A stretch of 64,000 nt of DNA from Epiperipatus broadwayi (lineage: Eukaryota; Onychophora; Udeonychophora; Euonychophora; Peripatidae): NCBI GenBank assembly GCA_028023455.1, contig JAQFVV010012420.1, forward strand, positions 618,001 through 682,000, written 5' to 3'. Made by a program: the position numbers and the translations under genes. Under the pieces are notes generated by a model. It saw only the letters and a list, made by a program, of their open reading frames with translations, was not told the DNA's origin and did not search any database. Positions 1 through 11,539 of this stretch are shown here, one piece after another. Each line of letters opens with the position of its first letter. The stretch's first letter is position 1.

Positions 1-1546
1 TTCATTTAAAAGTAAGTCTTACCTGTGAAATATATTGTAAGCGTCTACCTGTACTATTGTTTCTTAATTCATTCACGTATACGTTCTTTCCTGTAGCTTC
101 GAGTAAGTATATTTATGAGCATGGTTTAAATCCCATCTCAAGCGCCAATCTTACACTTTGATAAGAATTATACTCACCAACATAAATAAGGGTTCTGTAT
201 ATATATATCTAGGGTAGCCTGTCCAGACTAGCTCAAGGTCTGGGGAACATGATCTAACGAGAGAACAAAGCAAAGACAATTCCAGACATCATATATATCT
301 ACGTATACCACCCTAGCCCAGGAGTTATAACAAAACTAGGCTATAAATTACTACGCTAGTTATCATTAAATTCTAAGCTTTATAGACCTATATATATATC
401 TTACTGCTCATTCGCACAACCCATTTATTCTGATACATATATGAATCGTATATATATCAACGAAAGAGTGCAATTACACATAAGAGTTGTTTATTTAATG
501 TTTTATTTTTTATTTAAACAAATATTACTGTATTTAATATAGAAGTAACACGAGTCCCTTCATTACTACGCATTTATTGAACACATATATAGAGAAAAGG
601 TCAATTTATTTTAATTACTATCGAATGTCCACGTAGTTAAAGCTAACAGTCCGCACATTTATAATTCTAAAGAAATACTGGCCTTATTGATCCTAAGGAT
701 GGTAAACAGTCAGCAATGTGATAGGCCAAATAGTTTATCATAGAGGTGGAGTAGGTGATTTCGCTCGCTTAAGAGATCCAAGCTGCATGTGCTTCGTCGA
801 CATTATACTGGATAATTTTTAAACAGTAATTTTCATAAATCCGATTCAGGCGAGTTCTACAATAACAATCCATTGGGCCGGTCTAGCGAAACACACTATT
901 TCATTACCCCAACATTTTGATGGGAATATTAATAAAACTTCTTAATTATTTACACGTTAATCCAATCCAAAAATCCGTGTCACGTCTTTTTTCATTCTAA
1001 TCACCACTGTATAATTTAGCAAAAAAAAAAAAAGTTCCTTTTTTCTACACTCTTTAACCTCATATTTTTCCTTATTTATTTGTACACTGCTGACCAGATC
1101 TTCTATTGTTTCAGAATACCAACTCAACCAGTTCTCAGACTTTGGGACGACAGTCAATAACTCAAACTGCCCGCAGCAACTAATTCATTCTATTTCTTAT
1201 TTCTGTAGCTTTATATGCCCAATGGATTCATCAAGAAACGTGTTACCGCTAATATTATTAAATGTAGAACATTAACAAACAACAAAATATATATATATAA
1301 TCGATAACTTTATGCAACTCCGTATATAATTGCCTCTTGTCAATCCCACATAACCGTTAATACATATACACACTTTATAATAACATAACTATATATAAGC
1401 ATACAGTCCATCCTTTAACAGATTACGTATTACTTTCACTCTTTGTAACAGGGTTCGAATGACTACATATATTTTTTACCGCATATACAGTCACTCGCAT
1501 TTAACACTATTGCATTGTCTCTTGTATTTGAACCCCGTCTGTTACA
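1..1546 (+). mobile_element. possible LTR-like element, left end outside window
   Basis: No coding region is recognised here. The base composition is more mixed than in neighbouring DNA. The stretch ends at 1541-1546 in GTTACA followed by ATAT, the same end and flank as the LTR-like element ending at 47,801. That suggests the right end of another TG...CA element whose start lies left of the window. A short inverted pair (TTTGTAACAG near 1443 against CTGTTACAA near 1540) lies close to the end. The call is inference from one terminus only; it could be unrelated intergenic DNA. Confidence 0.25.
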
Positions 1547-1697
1547 ATATATTAATGAAAGTATGATATTGGGACTGATTTGTCAATGGTGGATATGAGA
1601 AAAATATTAGATCATGTTTTTATGACCCCGATTTTAAGAACCAAAGAAAGCAGAGGGATGCAGAAAAATGATACATAACCAGTGAATCAGCAGTCCA

Positions 1698-2722
1698 CTG
1701 ATGATTGTATGCTCAAAGCCCACACTGATGCCGACATTCCGTCACTAACCCCTCATGCACAGGACATAATTCATTTAAGTACATATACTAGGGCTGGGCA
1801 GACATTCAAGCTACTATTTGATATTTTACATACGTCCTATATATATATATATAGCTGTACAAGCAATGTAATATGTTGAAACTGTAAGATTCAAATTCGA
1901 ATCTTAGTTTCACTTGTCATATTTGTTCTATCGTTCTTCTACCCACTCCATCCTACCTAAATATAAACCTCAATATTGGACTGTGCGTATAATAGTATTA
2001 GTTATATAAAAGCTTGTTAAATATGCCTCATGCACACACACGCTCCAATATGAGTGGTTAACGCACTGAAAATATATTAATTTAATATTTTGCATTTATA
2101 ATTATTTAGGTCAAAGTTATATAACATTTTAATTTATAAAATCTAAAATTTGTTTTTAATCTTTTTAAATGTATTAAAAATAGAATACTGAGAAGTGTTC
2201 CTGAAAGCTTTTTAATTAGTTTTAAGAAATACCTACAGTATAATGAGGTCATAGTGAAATGTGTAATCTTCGGATTGAAATGACAAATAGAACATGTACT
2301 CTTAATGCATTATTTTACCTGCAGATATTTGAGCGGACTTGAAAGGTGAATAAATACCTCATGTCAGCTGGATCCGAAAGGTAAAGAGCAAGGTAGAGAA
2401 AAAAGTTATTCAAAGTAAAATCGAGGTTAATCTAATGTCTAATCTTAGCTTTTTCGTTATTTACGTATGGGAGATGCACTGGTTAACGAGATGTACAATT
2501 CTGACTGTATGTGGTGTTGTGTGATAGTTTGAGCTCAAAATATCTTGTAAATTATATTGTTTATACAGGTATATATATGTAGCCTGTGTGTTAGATATTA
2601 AATAGCTTAAATGTCTGCCCAGCCCTCGTATTTATGTTCTATGCATGAGGGGTCAGTTATGTTCAACCTGGGTATGATAAGATTGTCTGCATCAGTGTGG
2701 GCTTTGAGCATTCTGTCATCAG
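1698..2722. repeat. large inverted repeat, arms about 150 bp
   Basis: The arm 1698-1850 matches the reverse complement of 2571-2722. Both carry GCTCAAAGCCCACACTGATG, a CCCCTCATGCA block, an AGGGCTGGGCAGACATT block and a TATATATA tract. The ~720 bp between the arms is AT-rich without a clear coding region. A relative of the right arm and its downstream flank recurs at 44,845-45,125, so this is a dispersed repeat family rather than a local rearrangement only. Confidence 0.65.
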
Positions 2723-2985
2723 ATTTTCAATAGTTGGAGTGGATTGAAGCCTGTCCGTTAAAGTATGAAGATTGGCTATCTTAATGTAAATCTGAGCACT
2801 TACTATAGATGTGTGTAGAGATGATAATCTGGACCGACAAGTGCTGTTTTAGCACAAAATATATACATTGTTATTTATCTTTTGGACATATGTGAGATAG
2901 TGCGAAAGTCGGCTCAAAATATCTTATATTTTACATTGTTTGTACAGGTATATATATAGCCTGTATGTTAGATAATATTAGACAA
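2531..2985. repeat. direct repeat, period about 380 bp
   Basis: The block beginning GCTCAAAATATCTT at about 2533 recurs at about 2912. Both copies continue with an ACAGGTATATATAT motif, then AGCCTGTRTGTTAGATA. The second copy is cut short near 2985. Together with the overlapping inverted arms this looks like a partially tandem repeat unit. Confidence 0.6.
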
Positions 2986-3781
2986 TGCAATAATTTTTAT
3001 TTCAATTTTTTTTTCAAGTGCAAATGTGCCGATAATATATACAGCCAGTTTTTAATTTACCTAATATTAATATATTCCATCAGATTTTGTCAACTATAAT
3101 TTGATATGGCAGTTAACTTCACTATCTGAAATATTGTTCAAAGTAACAAATCTTTTGTTTTTTTAATTTAGACTTTTCAGTCCCAATATGGAGTTAATTA
3201 AATTAGATACAGTGTATTTTATTTTATTGCTCATTGTTTACAATTATTAAACATGTCCATCCCCAACTAATTAATTGTAAAATAGACAAATACATTTCTG
3301 AATGAAAATCATAAAATTATATTTCCATCTTCCATTTGAATTTATTGTTTTTGGGGGGAGGGAGTTGTTTATTATTACTGTCTCAAAATTTAAAAACTAC
3401 TGTTTCAAAATAATGGGCTTTATCATCAAGGTAAGGTATATTATTAAAACTCAAAATTTAAATCAATCCAATTGAATTATTTGCTGGGGGTTTTTTTTAG
3501 TATAAATTCTTTTACTATGATTGAACTCCATAAAAATTGACTTTATTCAGATTTATCTAGTCATTTCTTTGCTCATGCTGCAGCATTCCAATCTACTGTA
3601 CAACTTTTTTTTTTTAATTTGAAACTCATGTTTACTAGTTTTGTATACTTGAATAACCAATTTTTTAATTGCATTTAGTCTTAACATTAAAATCTTGCTG
3701 TTTACAAGATTAGGTACCTGCAACTTTTATTGTTGTCTTTGAACACATTTTCATATTTCCTGAAAAGGAGTATCTGTTCAA
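2986..3781. other. AT-rich DNA, nothing recognised
   Basis: Homopolymer runs and low-complexity AT-rich sequence. No coding potential, RNA gene or repeat arm was recognised on either strand. Confidence 0.5.
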
Positions 3782-3880
3782 TTTTTTTTTTTTTCATATG
3801 TCATAGCATCGGCCGGGACCCGAACCCACACCAGTCTGCAACCAACTACTTGCTTGCACTCTGTCCACCTAGTTATCAAA
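3782..3880 (-). mobile_element. tRNA-derived SINE
   Basis: Read on the minus strand, an A-box-like stretch near the right end is followed by a B box (GGGTTCGGGTCCC at about 3815-3828), then GGCCGATGCTATGACATATG and an A-rich tail (the T run at 3782-3794). The post-B-box segment is shared with the element at 47,914-48,002, so both belong to one SINE family. The body is mutated relative to a real tRNA and no cloverleaf is intact. Confidence 0.7.
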
Positions 3881-4819
3881 CATTTTTTCATTTCTAAGAA
3901 TAAACTTCTTCCCTCTCCATAGTTTTAAGGGTGGGGGGTGTTTTTCTGTTTAAAAAAAAAAAAAATATTTAAATTATTGAGAATGCATTTGAAACTGCAA
4001 AACAGTTTTGCTTGGGGTAGGTTCATATACATATATTTTTTGGTTCTGGAAACCTTGCCACCTATTTTATTTTAAATTATCCAATTTCGTGGCCTTCCAC
4101 ATAAGGTATAAACATTTTTAATTATTAAAATGATATATACAAAAGTTCAAAGCATTGCAATTAATAAGTTTTTTTTAAACGTAAATGCAGTAAAGACAAT
4201 AAAATATGATTAAGCAACCTGTATCAAAGTGCCGCCAGACATCACTTTTCAGGCAAAGCACTATCCCGTAATTTTGAAAATATTGCTTTTAAATACAAAG
4301 GGCTGTAATTAACAAAAAATTTAATGTCAATTCACTACACCAGTTGTAAACTAATCTCAATGCACTCATAAATGATGTTTTGGACCCCCCCTACATTCCA
4401 AACAGATATGAGCTTAGAACATGTTTGCACAGGACACCGTCTCTGTCTTCATTCTCACATAAAGTGTAATATCATTTCCTTATAATTTTCGGGTGGACAC
4501 TAGCCTTTAATTTTGAAAATATTTCACTGCATCTTATTTCAATTAATAATTTCAAATTTTGGATCATGTTTCCAAAAATAAGGTAGAAAAAAATTTATTT
4601 ACGTGTTATCTGTTTTACTTGTGTTAAGATTTATTTTATGAATGGATAAAGTTGAGTTGTACATTCACAACATAATGTCCAAAAGTTAACACGTGATGAA
4701 CAGATAAACTTTTTATTTTTTGATGACATTCGATAATGTGATTTTTTTTTTTTTTTTTGCCATATTTTGAAAATATTAAAATTTGGGATCTTTCCTCAGC
4801 AAAACAAGTTGAAGTAGAA
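3881..4819. other. AT-rich DNA, nothing recognised
   Basis: No gene or clear repeat. Poly-T runs occur at 4741-4758. The short frames are not supported by any motif. Confidence 0.5.
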
Positions 4820-6028
4820 TACACCTGGGTCTCATTTTATGCCGTAGGTAGGTTCCTCAGAGAATGCGCACAAAAATGGCATACAACCGCAAAGCAACGG
4901 TGTAAAATTACTTTACAATTCGCATAAAAAAATAAGGAAATAAAAATAATGACTAGTAAAAAATTCATATTTGAAAAAAAATTGATACAAGACAAATTTT
5001 TTTACTTTTTTTTATTAACTACAGTATTTTAAATTTTTTTCATACATGTACAGTATTTTAATCATTATCATTATTTGACGATATGCAAGTTCATTTGTAA
5101 ACTAGTAAGACATCAGATTCGTCACTAGAGGAAATACAGCTGGTGCCAATTTCATTTTTTTTACTTACTCTTATTTTGGACTCTCCCAAACTAAATATTT
5201 TCCAATCACAGTTGATTCTTCCGATTTCGCTAAGCGATCTAAAATTGAAATTTTTGTTTCCAAAGAAATTCATTTTCTTCTGTGTTTTTTTTTTCTCCGT
5301 TAGAGTAAACTAAAAGTTTAAAGTAAAATAAAAAGACACTAACCACTGTTGAACAAAATTTAATTAAAACTAACAATTAAAAATTAAATTCTTATTTTTG
5401 TCCGTAATTTTCGATTCCGTTTGAAGATCAAATTTCATTGTTTCGTGTCAGAATTTCAGATCACGTTATGTAATTTTTAAATTGATAATAATTAAAAATC
5501 GGATTTTCATTGTCCCTGTCGCTGTTACCTTTTAAAAATAAACTTGCATACATTAATTGATAAATTGATTACATTTTTTTAAAAAAAGCAAAAACAGAAT
5601 GCGATTTAAAATGCAAAAACAACGTGCATAGTATAGACATCTATAATGTTTGAACAGATTTACATTATAATCTTGTAAAATTCATTACTTGTGGACACTA
5701 AATGATTAATTGATTATGTCCTCTCAAAAATAGAATGTGATTTAAAATGCAAAAACAACAATGCATCATAGTATAAAACATCTACAACGTTTTAACACAT
5801 TTACATTATAATCTTGTAAAATTTAATGTGTGTATATAAAATGGGGAAATCCTAATAAAGCACTGAAAATATTGAAATTATTAGATAAAAGTCGAATTCC
5901 AATATTGCGCTGTTACTTTAAATATGACATGTGAGTGCGCAAAAATTTATAATATTTAAAGTAATAGCGCATTATCGGAGCTACACTTCTGATCTAATGA
6001 TTTTTATTGCATTAGTGACCCGGGTGTA
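4820..6028. mobile_element. pogo/Tigger-like DNA element, copy 1
   Basis: The left terminus TACACCTGGGTCTCATTTTA is followed by a GTAGGTAGGTTCCTCAGA block and matches the left terminus at 7239. The right terminus (CCCGGGTGTA at about 6019-6028) is a degraded inverted counterpart. The first ~350 bp align with copy 2, including a shared stretch around ACAGTATTTTA and a TTAATCATTA block. The terminus style (CTCGTTTTATGCG then GGTTCCT) resembles pogo/Tigger family ends. A minus-strand serine/aspartate-rich frame at 5091-5273 could be a remnant of a transposase tail, but no catalytic motif is seen. Confidence 0.5.
5590..5835. repeat. tandem duplication, period about 136 bp
   Basis: Two copies, starting near 5590 and 5726, share GATTTAAAATGCAAAAACAA, a CATAGTATA block and ACATTATAATCTTGTAAAAT. 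The duplication lies inside the pogo-like element. Confidence 0.7.
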
Positions 6029-6139
6029 TTTTAACATTGCAAGATAGTTCCTGCCTGAAAACTGATATGGGGCTGATATTTTATGTGCAAGCGGAGATGC
6101 AATAGCGGTGTTGTGTGCAAACATGCTCTAAGCGCCTGT

Positions 6140-6490
6140 CTTTTTGGAAAGGAACTTTGTTAGGAGGCTCCAAAACATTTATAATTGTACTGAGATTACA
6201 GCTGGTGTAGTGAATTTGGATTTTTGTGTTTCAGTGCACTATTTTCAAAATTACAGTTTAGTAGTTGCCAGAAAAGTGATGTCTATCCGCATTTTTGTTG
6301 CTGCATTTACATTAAAAAAGTTTTTAACTAAAAGGCTTCAAAACATAGTTTGTGAGGGCACTGAGGTTAGTTTACAGCTGGTGTAGTGAATTTTTGTGTG
6401 TTTCAATGCAACATTTCTAAAATTTAAGGCTTAGTGCTTGCCCAAAAAGTAATGTCTGTCTGCATCTTGTAGTTTTCTTAATCATGTTTT
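6140..6490. repeat. tandem duplication, period about 168 bp
   Basis: Two diverged copies share AGGCTYCAAAACAT, then ACAGCTGGTGTAGTGAATTT, a GTGTTTCARTGCA block, and a run ending in GTAATGTCTGTCTGCAT or its variant. The open frame at 6144-6386 spans the junction and has no recognisable domain. Confidence 0.65.
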
Positions 6491-7238
6491 ATTTTCTTTA
6501 CTGCATTGACATTTAAAAAGCTTTTCATTACAACCCTTTGGACTTTGCTATTTCTTTATTTTAATAAATAAAAACAAATATTGAATACTATATTTTGGAA
6601 TCTGCCATCTTATTTATATCATGCTTTGGAAGTCCCTGAAAATGAATAACTTAAAGTAAAATGAGTGACAACCTTTTCTGTAGGCAAAGTATGGACCTTT
6701 TTTTTTTTATTTACATAAAACATATATATGAACATCAGTTCAAATAATTTGATATATAACTATCCTGGAATATAATGGTCCCTTATATAAGGATTTGCCT
6801 TAGTAATCTTAATAAATTTGTATTCACCTACTGAAAATGTGCAGTACAAAGTTTATTATGTAATATACAATATTATTTTGATTGATGTGTTGTCAAATTA
6901 TCCAGTATCCTTGCAAGACCACTAATGCTTAAATTTATGATATATATATAAAGATTTTCATTGATAATAGTTACAAGTGCAAAAGACATTTCGATCATGT
7001 ACAATAACACAAGTGTATTAATAAATTTCAAAATGTATTCATTAACTAAAAATTATTTTGGGTAAGAGAGAATTTTGTGCATTATGCAATTAATAGTAAA
7101 CTATATGATCAAAAGTTACTAAACGAGTTTAGAATCATTTGTTCAATTTTAAATCATTCGTGGGGGGGGTAATTAGTAAAATAAATTTTGGTTGTGTCCA
7201 ATAACGATTGTATTAATATTAAACTTTAAAAATGTATA
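6491..7238. other. AT-rich DNA, nothing recognised
   Basis: No motif-bearing frame or repeat found. There are a few ATATATA tracts and a G9 tract near 7160. Confidence 0.5.
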
Positions 7239-7965
7239 TACACCTGCGTCTCGTTTTATGCGATAGATAGGTTCCTCAGAAAACTCACACAAAAATAAAC
7301 TTAACTTGAAAAATGGGGTGATAGGTTCTGTAATTTTCAGAAATCAGCATAAAAACAAAGCAACAAAGAAAAATTACTTCAAAATTCGCATTAAAAAAAG
7401 GGAATAGAGTATGACTAATAAAAAATTTCAAATATTTGGAAAAAAGTAATATGAGAAACTTTTTTTTATTACAGTATTTTACATTTTTTCATAAATATTT
7501 TAATCATTACCGCTATTTGACAATGTGTGTTCATTTTGAATTGGTAAGAAATCAGATTCATGATGTGATTGATTTACAACTAGCGACACTGTCAGTCTTG
7601 TGCTGTGTTAATGGTTTTCTGTTTCTATATTTAAAAAATGAGATCAAAACAAAAAGATTATTTTCAGTTTATAAAATCTTCGTTATTATTTTAAAAATCT
7701 AAAAAAATATTTTTGAATATTTATTGCGATATTCGTACATATAAATTTATTATTATTTACTCGTTAGTATAAGTATATTATTTACATAGAAGCTATGATT
7801 TTAAATACAGCTTCAGGCCATATTCATGTTAATTGGTAATAAATATTTCAAAATAAGTTAACAATTTAAATTTCTTGATATCTAATAAATATAGTGAAAT
7901 ATGAAAGATATTAAAAAGAAACAAATCGCATTAAAATAATCCACATAAAACGAGACCCACATGTA
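7239..7965. mobile_element. pogo/Tigger-like DNA element, copy 2
   Basis: Terminal inverted repeats are visible. The left end reads TACACCTGCGTCTCGTTTTA. The right end, reverse-complemented, reads TACATGTGGGTCTCGTTTTA. The interior aligns with the left third of copy 1 at 4820. Both ends are bordered by TA, consistent with a TA target site, although TA flanks are uninformative in DNA this AT-rich. At 727 bp with no transposase frame it is best read as a non-autonomous derivative. Confidence 0.6.
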
Positions 7966-8022
7966 TTAGCTAAATTATTTTGGATTAACATTCCTATAAA
8001 CAATAATTTTACTTTCAACAAT

Positions 8023-9312
8023 ATAATAATGAAGTTGTGCTAACACATAACGTAAAGCTGTATAAATTAACAAATTAATTGTAGTCAACAAATTAAAATG
8101 GCTAAGCGCTTTTGAGAAAGTGTAAGTGTATTTCTCATAATCATAGCCTCTTATGACCTTTTAGAGTAGGCAATTATAAAAGATGATGCGCTTATATAAA
8201 ACACTAACAAGTGCTGAGTATCTCGCACACTACTTATTTTTTCTTTGCTATACCCAACCACATAAGTAGTATAACAGTTGTGTTCACATAATACATTCTA
8301 GTCAGATGCCAAGCAACACTAATATGATGTACTTTTTTTTTTCAGCAGAATGTAATCACTATATATTGTTAATAAATTATTGAAATGAAAATGTCCTATG
8401 CAAAGAGGGCACGCACATAAGGCACCAATAGCGAAGGCTTGTTCTCTGTGTATTTCTATATTGTTAATAAAATGTCTAATCTTACTATAAACTAAACTAT
8501 ACTGCGCTTGTATCCTGATTTGATTAAATTGTTATTATAATTAATCATGCTAGACTTTTTATCTGCCTCGAATTTGCACAAATGGTAATTTCTAAAAAGA
8601 AACTCAACCCAGCAAACTTGTGCACCATAGGTGTGCATGAATCAGGGTGAATCTATCCACAAACTATATCTTCATTCAATCAAATCGGGATACAAGCGCA
8701 GTATAGTTTATAGTAAGATTAGACATTTTATTAATATAGAAATACACAGAGATAACAAGCCTTGGCTGCTGTTGCCTTATGTGCCCTCTTTGCATAGGAC
8801 TTTCTCTACAGAGTTTTGTTGGAGCTTTCACACATTTCTTAACTAATATGCTTATTAACAATACTAAAGACACCATAGCTCCTGGTCAAACTCCACAGGC
8901 CGTGTATAACGTTGCAAAGCCTCATACTACAGTGAGACCAGAGCCTCCATAGTTCCTAGGTTGTCACAGAATAAGTATAGGTATAATAAGTTGCATATTA
9001 ACCTAGAATGGATTTCAGTTTTTGCACATCAAAAGGTATCCAGACAAGTTCAAACTCGGCTCTGCAAAATTGATTTGTACTGAGAGCACAATGTTAAACA
9101 TAAAGTAAGGGAGGCTTACCTTATGGTGGAAGACTTTTGCTTTTAATTGCAGAGAATCATTTCGCTGTATCCAAAAGATGGGCTAATTGACTTGTTTGCA
9201 TATAGTACATATATAATGATTCCAATGAGAGAGTCATAACAGACAACTATTTTAATTTATTAATTTAAACACCTTTAAGTTATATGTGTGTTAGCACAAC
9301 TTTATTATAATT
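8023..9312. mobile_element. DNA element with ~38-bp terminal inverted repeats
   Basis: The left end (8023-8060) carries GAAGTTGTGCTAACACATAA. The right end (9272-9312) carries the reverse complement, AAAGTTGTGCTAACACACAT. The interior has no recognisable transposase but holds a long internal foldback at 8393-8801. Size and structure suggest a non-autonomous DNA transposon or foldback element. The superfamily cannot be assigned because target duplications are not clear. Confidence 0.5.
8393..8801. repeat. long foldback, arms ~125-140 bp
   Basis: The left arm (8393-8530) starts GTCCTATGCAAAGAGGGCAC. The right arm (8677-8801) is its reverse complement. Shared blocks include CTGTGTATTTCTATATT, AATGTCTAATCTTACTATAA and ACTGCGCTTGTATCC. 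The loop is about 145 bp. Similarity between the arms is high apart from a few indels, so the transcript would form a long near-perfect hairpin. Open frames on both strands here are by-products of the palindrome. Confidence 0.85.
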
Positions 9313-10779
9313 GACAAGCTTAAATCTACGATTTATTAAATAATAATATGGTCACGTGGAAATTATTTGGTGATAAAGAAAATTCATTTGTGCATTATGC
9401 AGTACATTATTTCTTAGACTAATTTTTATTTGAATTTGACTGTATTATTATAAAATAAATTCTTAATTTGCAAACTTGCTTTTTTTAAAAAAAACAACAT
9501 TGGTTTATTGCTAGATTTTACAAAAATTAAAGTGTTAACAAGAAAATAGTGTATCAAAAAGGTTAAATATACATCTGTTATTTTTTTTCTTTCTAGTCTT
9601 CATTTTAACAAATTGTGATTCAAAGAATATCATTTTCATGTTCTTTTAAAAAGCTAAATGACAGGCTGCTGATTGAGAAATTATACTTTTTAAAAAAAAA
9701 AGTATTGTTACAGAAATATTTTTATGCAGTATATTTATCTGCATAATTATTATTATTACTAATAATAAACCATTCATTATTGAATATGACCGATATCAAC
9801 TTTTTAGAAAAAACTAGAAAATGTTATTTGCCATGTTTCTGCAAAATAATCTTTGATTTAAAAATACATCCACATTGTCCATTCTGTTTGTTTGATATTT
9901 TAGTCATCTTTTCGTTTTTTCAGCAGAAAAATTTGAAATATACATTTGTGTAGCTCTCCAGTGAATTGTATTATTGACCCTGTCTTCCCAATGGAAACTA
10001 TTGACATTGCGCTTCTTTAAAATGTCTTTTGAGATAAGCCAGATAATAGACAAGGATCTATTGCGTGAAACCCATGCTCAAGTTTACCATAAAATATCTT
10101 ATTAATCTTAGTGGATTTATTTTGTCATTCTATTTTTTAATATTGCACTGATGAAATTTCCAAAATTCCCTTCCATACATTGGACTTCATTGTCTTAAGT
10201 GCCCATCTTTTGGTATTTAAACTGATTAATTTTCTGAAGTTGATAACTATCCCTAATAATAGTTGTTGAGGGTTTTTCTTCTATCAGCTGACTGATAAAA
10301 GAATCTGGGTTTTTTGAACATTAATAATTTTTACTATTTTATTTAAATCATACCATAACTGAAAAAAGATTAAATATAGTTTATATAATCAAGTTACCAT
10401 TTATTTTATTAAATCTTTTCTGAAAAAATCGATTCAAGTCTTTATAGTTTACATAGCAAAACATAAAAAGGGAAATAATAGATTCAAAATATTTCAATCC
10501 AAATAAAAATAAAGGAAAGACCCCACCCACCCCAAATTTTAGAATAACTCATCAACAGAAAGTTTATTAAAAAGTGCAAAATTTAGGGTATTATTTCTAT
10601 AGCATACTGCCTATTTTGGAAATAAAACAGAATAAATTAAATATTTCATTAGGATTTTTTAAAGAAAAATAGCCAAGTAAATCATAATGGATAATATAAA
10701 TAAACTTGAAAGGTTCGTCTTTCATAGAAATAACTTGTCAAAAGAAAATATGGCTATATTCGAAAAAGGTTCTTAATAG
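9313..10779. other. AT-rich DNA, nothing recognised
   Basis: No coding motif, RNA gene or repeat structure could be supported here on either strand. Confidence 0.5.
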
Positions 10780-11045
10780 ATATTTTAACAGTTCTTTTTT
10801 ATGCATTGAGATTTGGACGTTTAATGATGATGTTATATTGGGAATAACAAGAAAAGATTAAAAATGAAATAGATTGGTAAGACAAGTTATCACTGACATC
10901 ATTGAAAGAACTTATTAAAATGGAACTAGTCTTGACTTAATTGCTAGAAGAGAATTACGGAATGGTTGGATTTAATAAACAAATCTGGTATGTGGATTAG
11001 GCTAGGTATTAGAGAAAATGAAAAACTGATGGTACCTGTGGTCTC
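10780..11045 (+). pseudogene. decayed LINE (RTE-type) C-terminal fragment
   Basis: With frameshifts the plus strand reads a degraded ALTYG.E.WTFN-like segment near 10,800. It then reads VRQVITDIIERTY near 10,875-10,910, then IARRELRNGW near 10,950-10,970. This order matches the C-terminal region after the reverse transcriptase in the better-preserved LINE copies at 34.4 and 43.7 kb (TLNRRAIQRLQ, VTDLIKKIKRLKW, GHIARRDDNR). The remnant is short, broken by stops and certainly inactive. Confidence 0.5.
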
Positions 11046-11447
11046 TGTGTTAAGGTAGATTGAGGTTACTAGTCACCAAGCATCACATTTGATTATTACT
11101 GTTAAATACACCTAGACCTCATTTAGCAATATTTCACAATAGTGATCATCATCAATTTGTATCCACTACGATTTACAATCAATTATTCACTATAATGATT
11201 GGGGGCGGTAGCAGCCATCTTGAATTTTGCATCACTGATGACATCAGTGAATAGATATTTTAATGTCATTTTACCCAAAAGGAAAAGTACATTATTGTAA
11301 TATGTATACTGGTAACAACTTTGCTGAAATTGTATAGCACATACAATATTTTATTCATAAAATAGTGCTGCATTCAGTGTTTTGATTATAGAACATATAA
11401 ACTTAAAATATATGTAATTAATGAATCTATAATAATATATATGTATA
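11046..11447. other. AT-rich DNA with a 19-bp palindrome
   Basis: No gene. A perfect palindrome, TCACTGATGACATCAGTGA, lies at 11,232-11,250, beside a G-rich run (GGGGGCGGTAGCAGCC near 11,201). The palindrome contains a CRE/ATF-like core, but no neighbouring gene makes a regulatory role plausible. Confidence 0.4.
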
Positions 11448-11539
11448 TGTGTTGAATGTCTTGAGAAAAATTAAACTTATTTAATTATGCACAGTACTTA
11501 GATTATTTAAATAAAAATTTTCTAAAGACATTCAACACA
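11448..11539. repeat. 92-bp hairpin with ~35-bp arms
   Basis: The arm TGTGTTGAATGTCTTGAGAA at 11,448 pairs with the right arm ending in AAAGACATTCAACACA at 11,539. The arms extend through A/T-rich sequence to a ~22-nt loop. It could be a tiny MITE or a miRNA-like hairpin. The sequence alone does not decide between them. Confidence 0.6.

Noticed and set aside
1440-1546. Small inverted pair TTGTAACAG / CTGTTACAA as a mini-MITE
   Set aside because: The matching part is about 10 bp plus interrupted similarity. It is more economically read as the terminal region of an LTR-like element.
8631-8876. Overlapping frames on both strands at 8.6-8.9 kb
   Set aside because: They arise from the palindrome of the foldback and have no domain.
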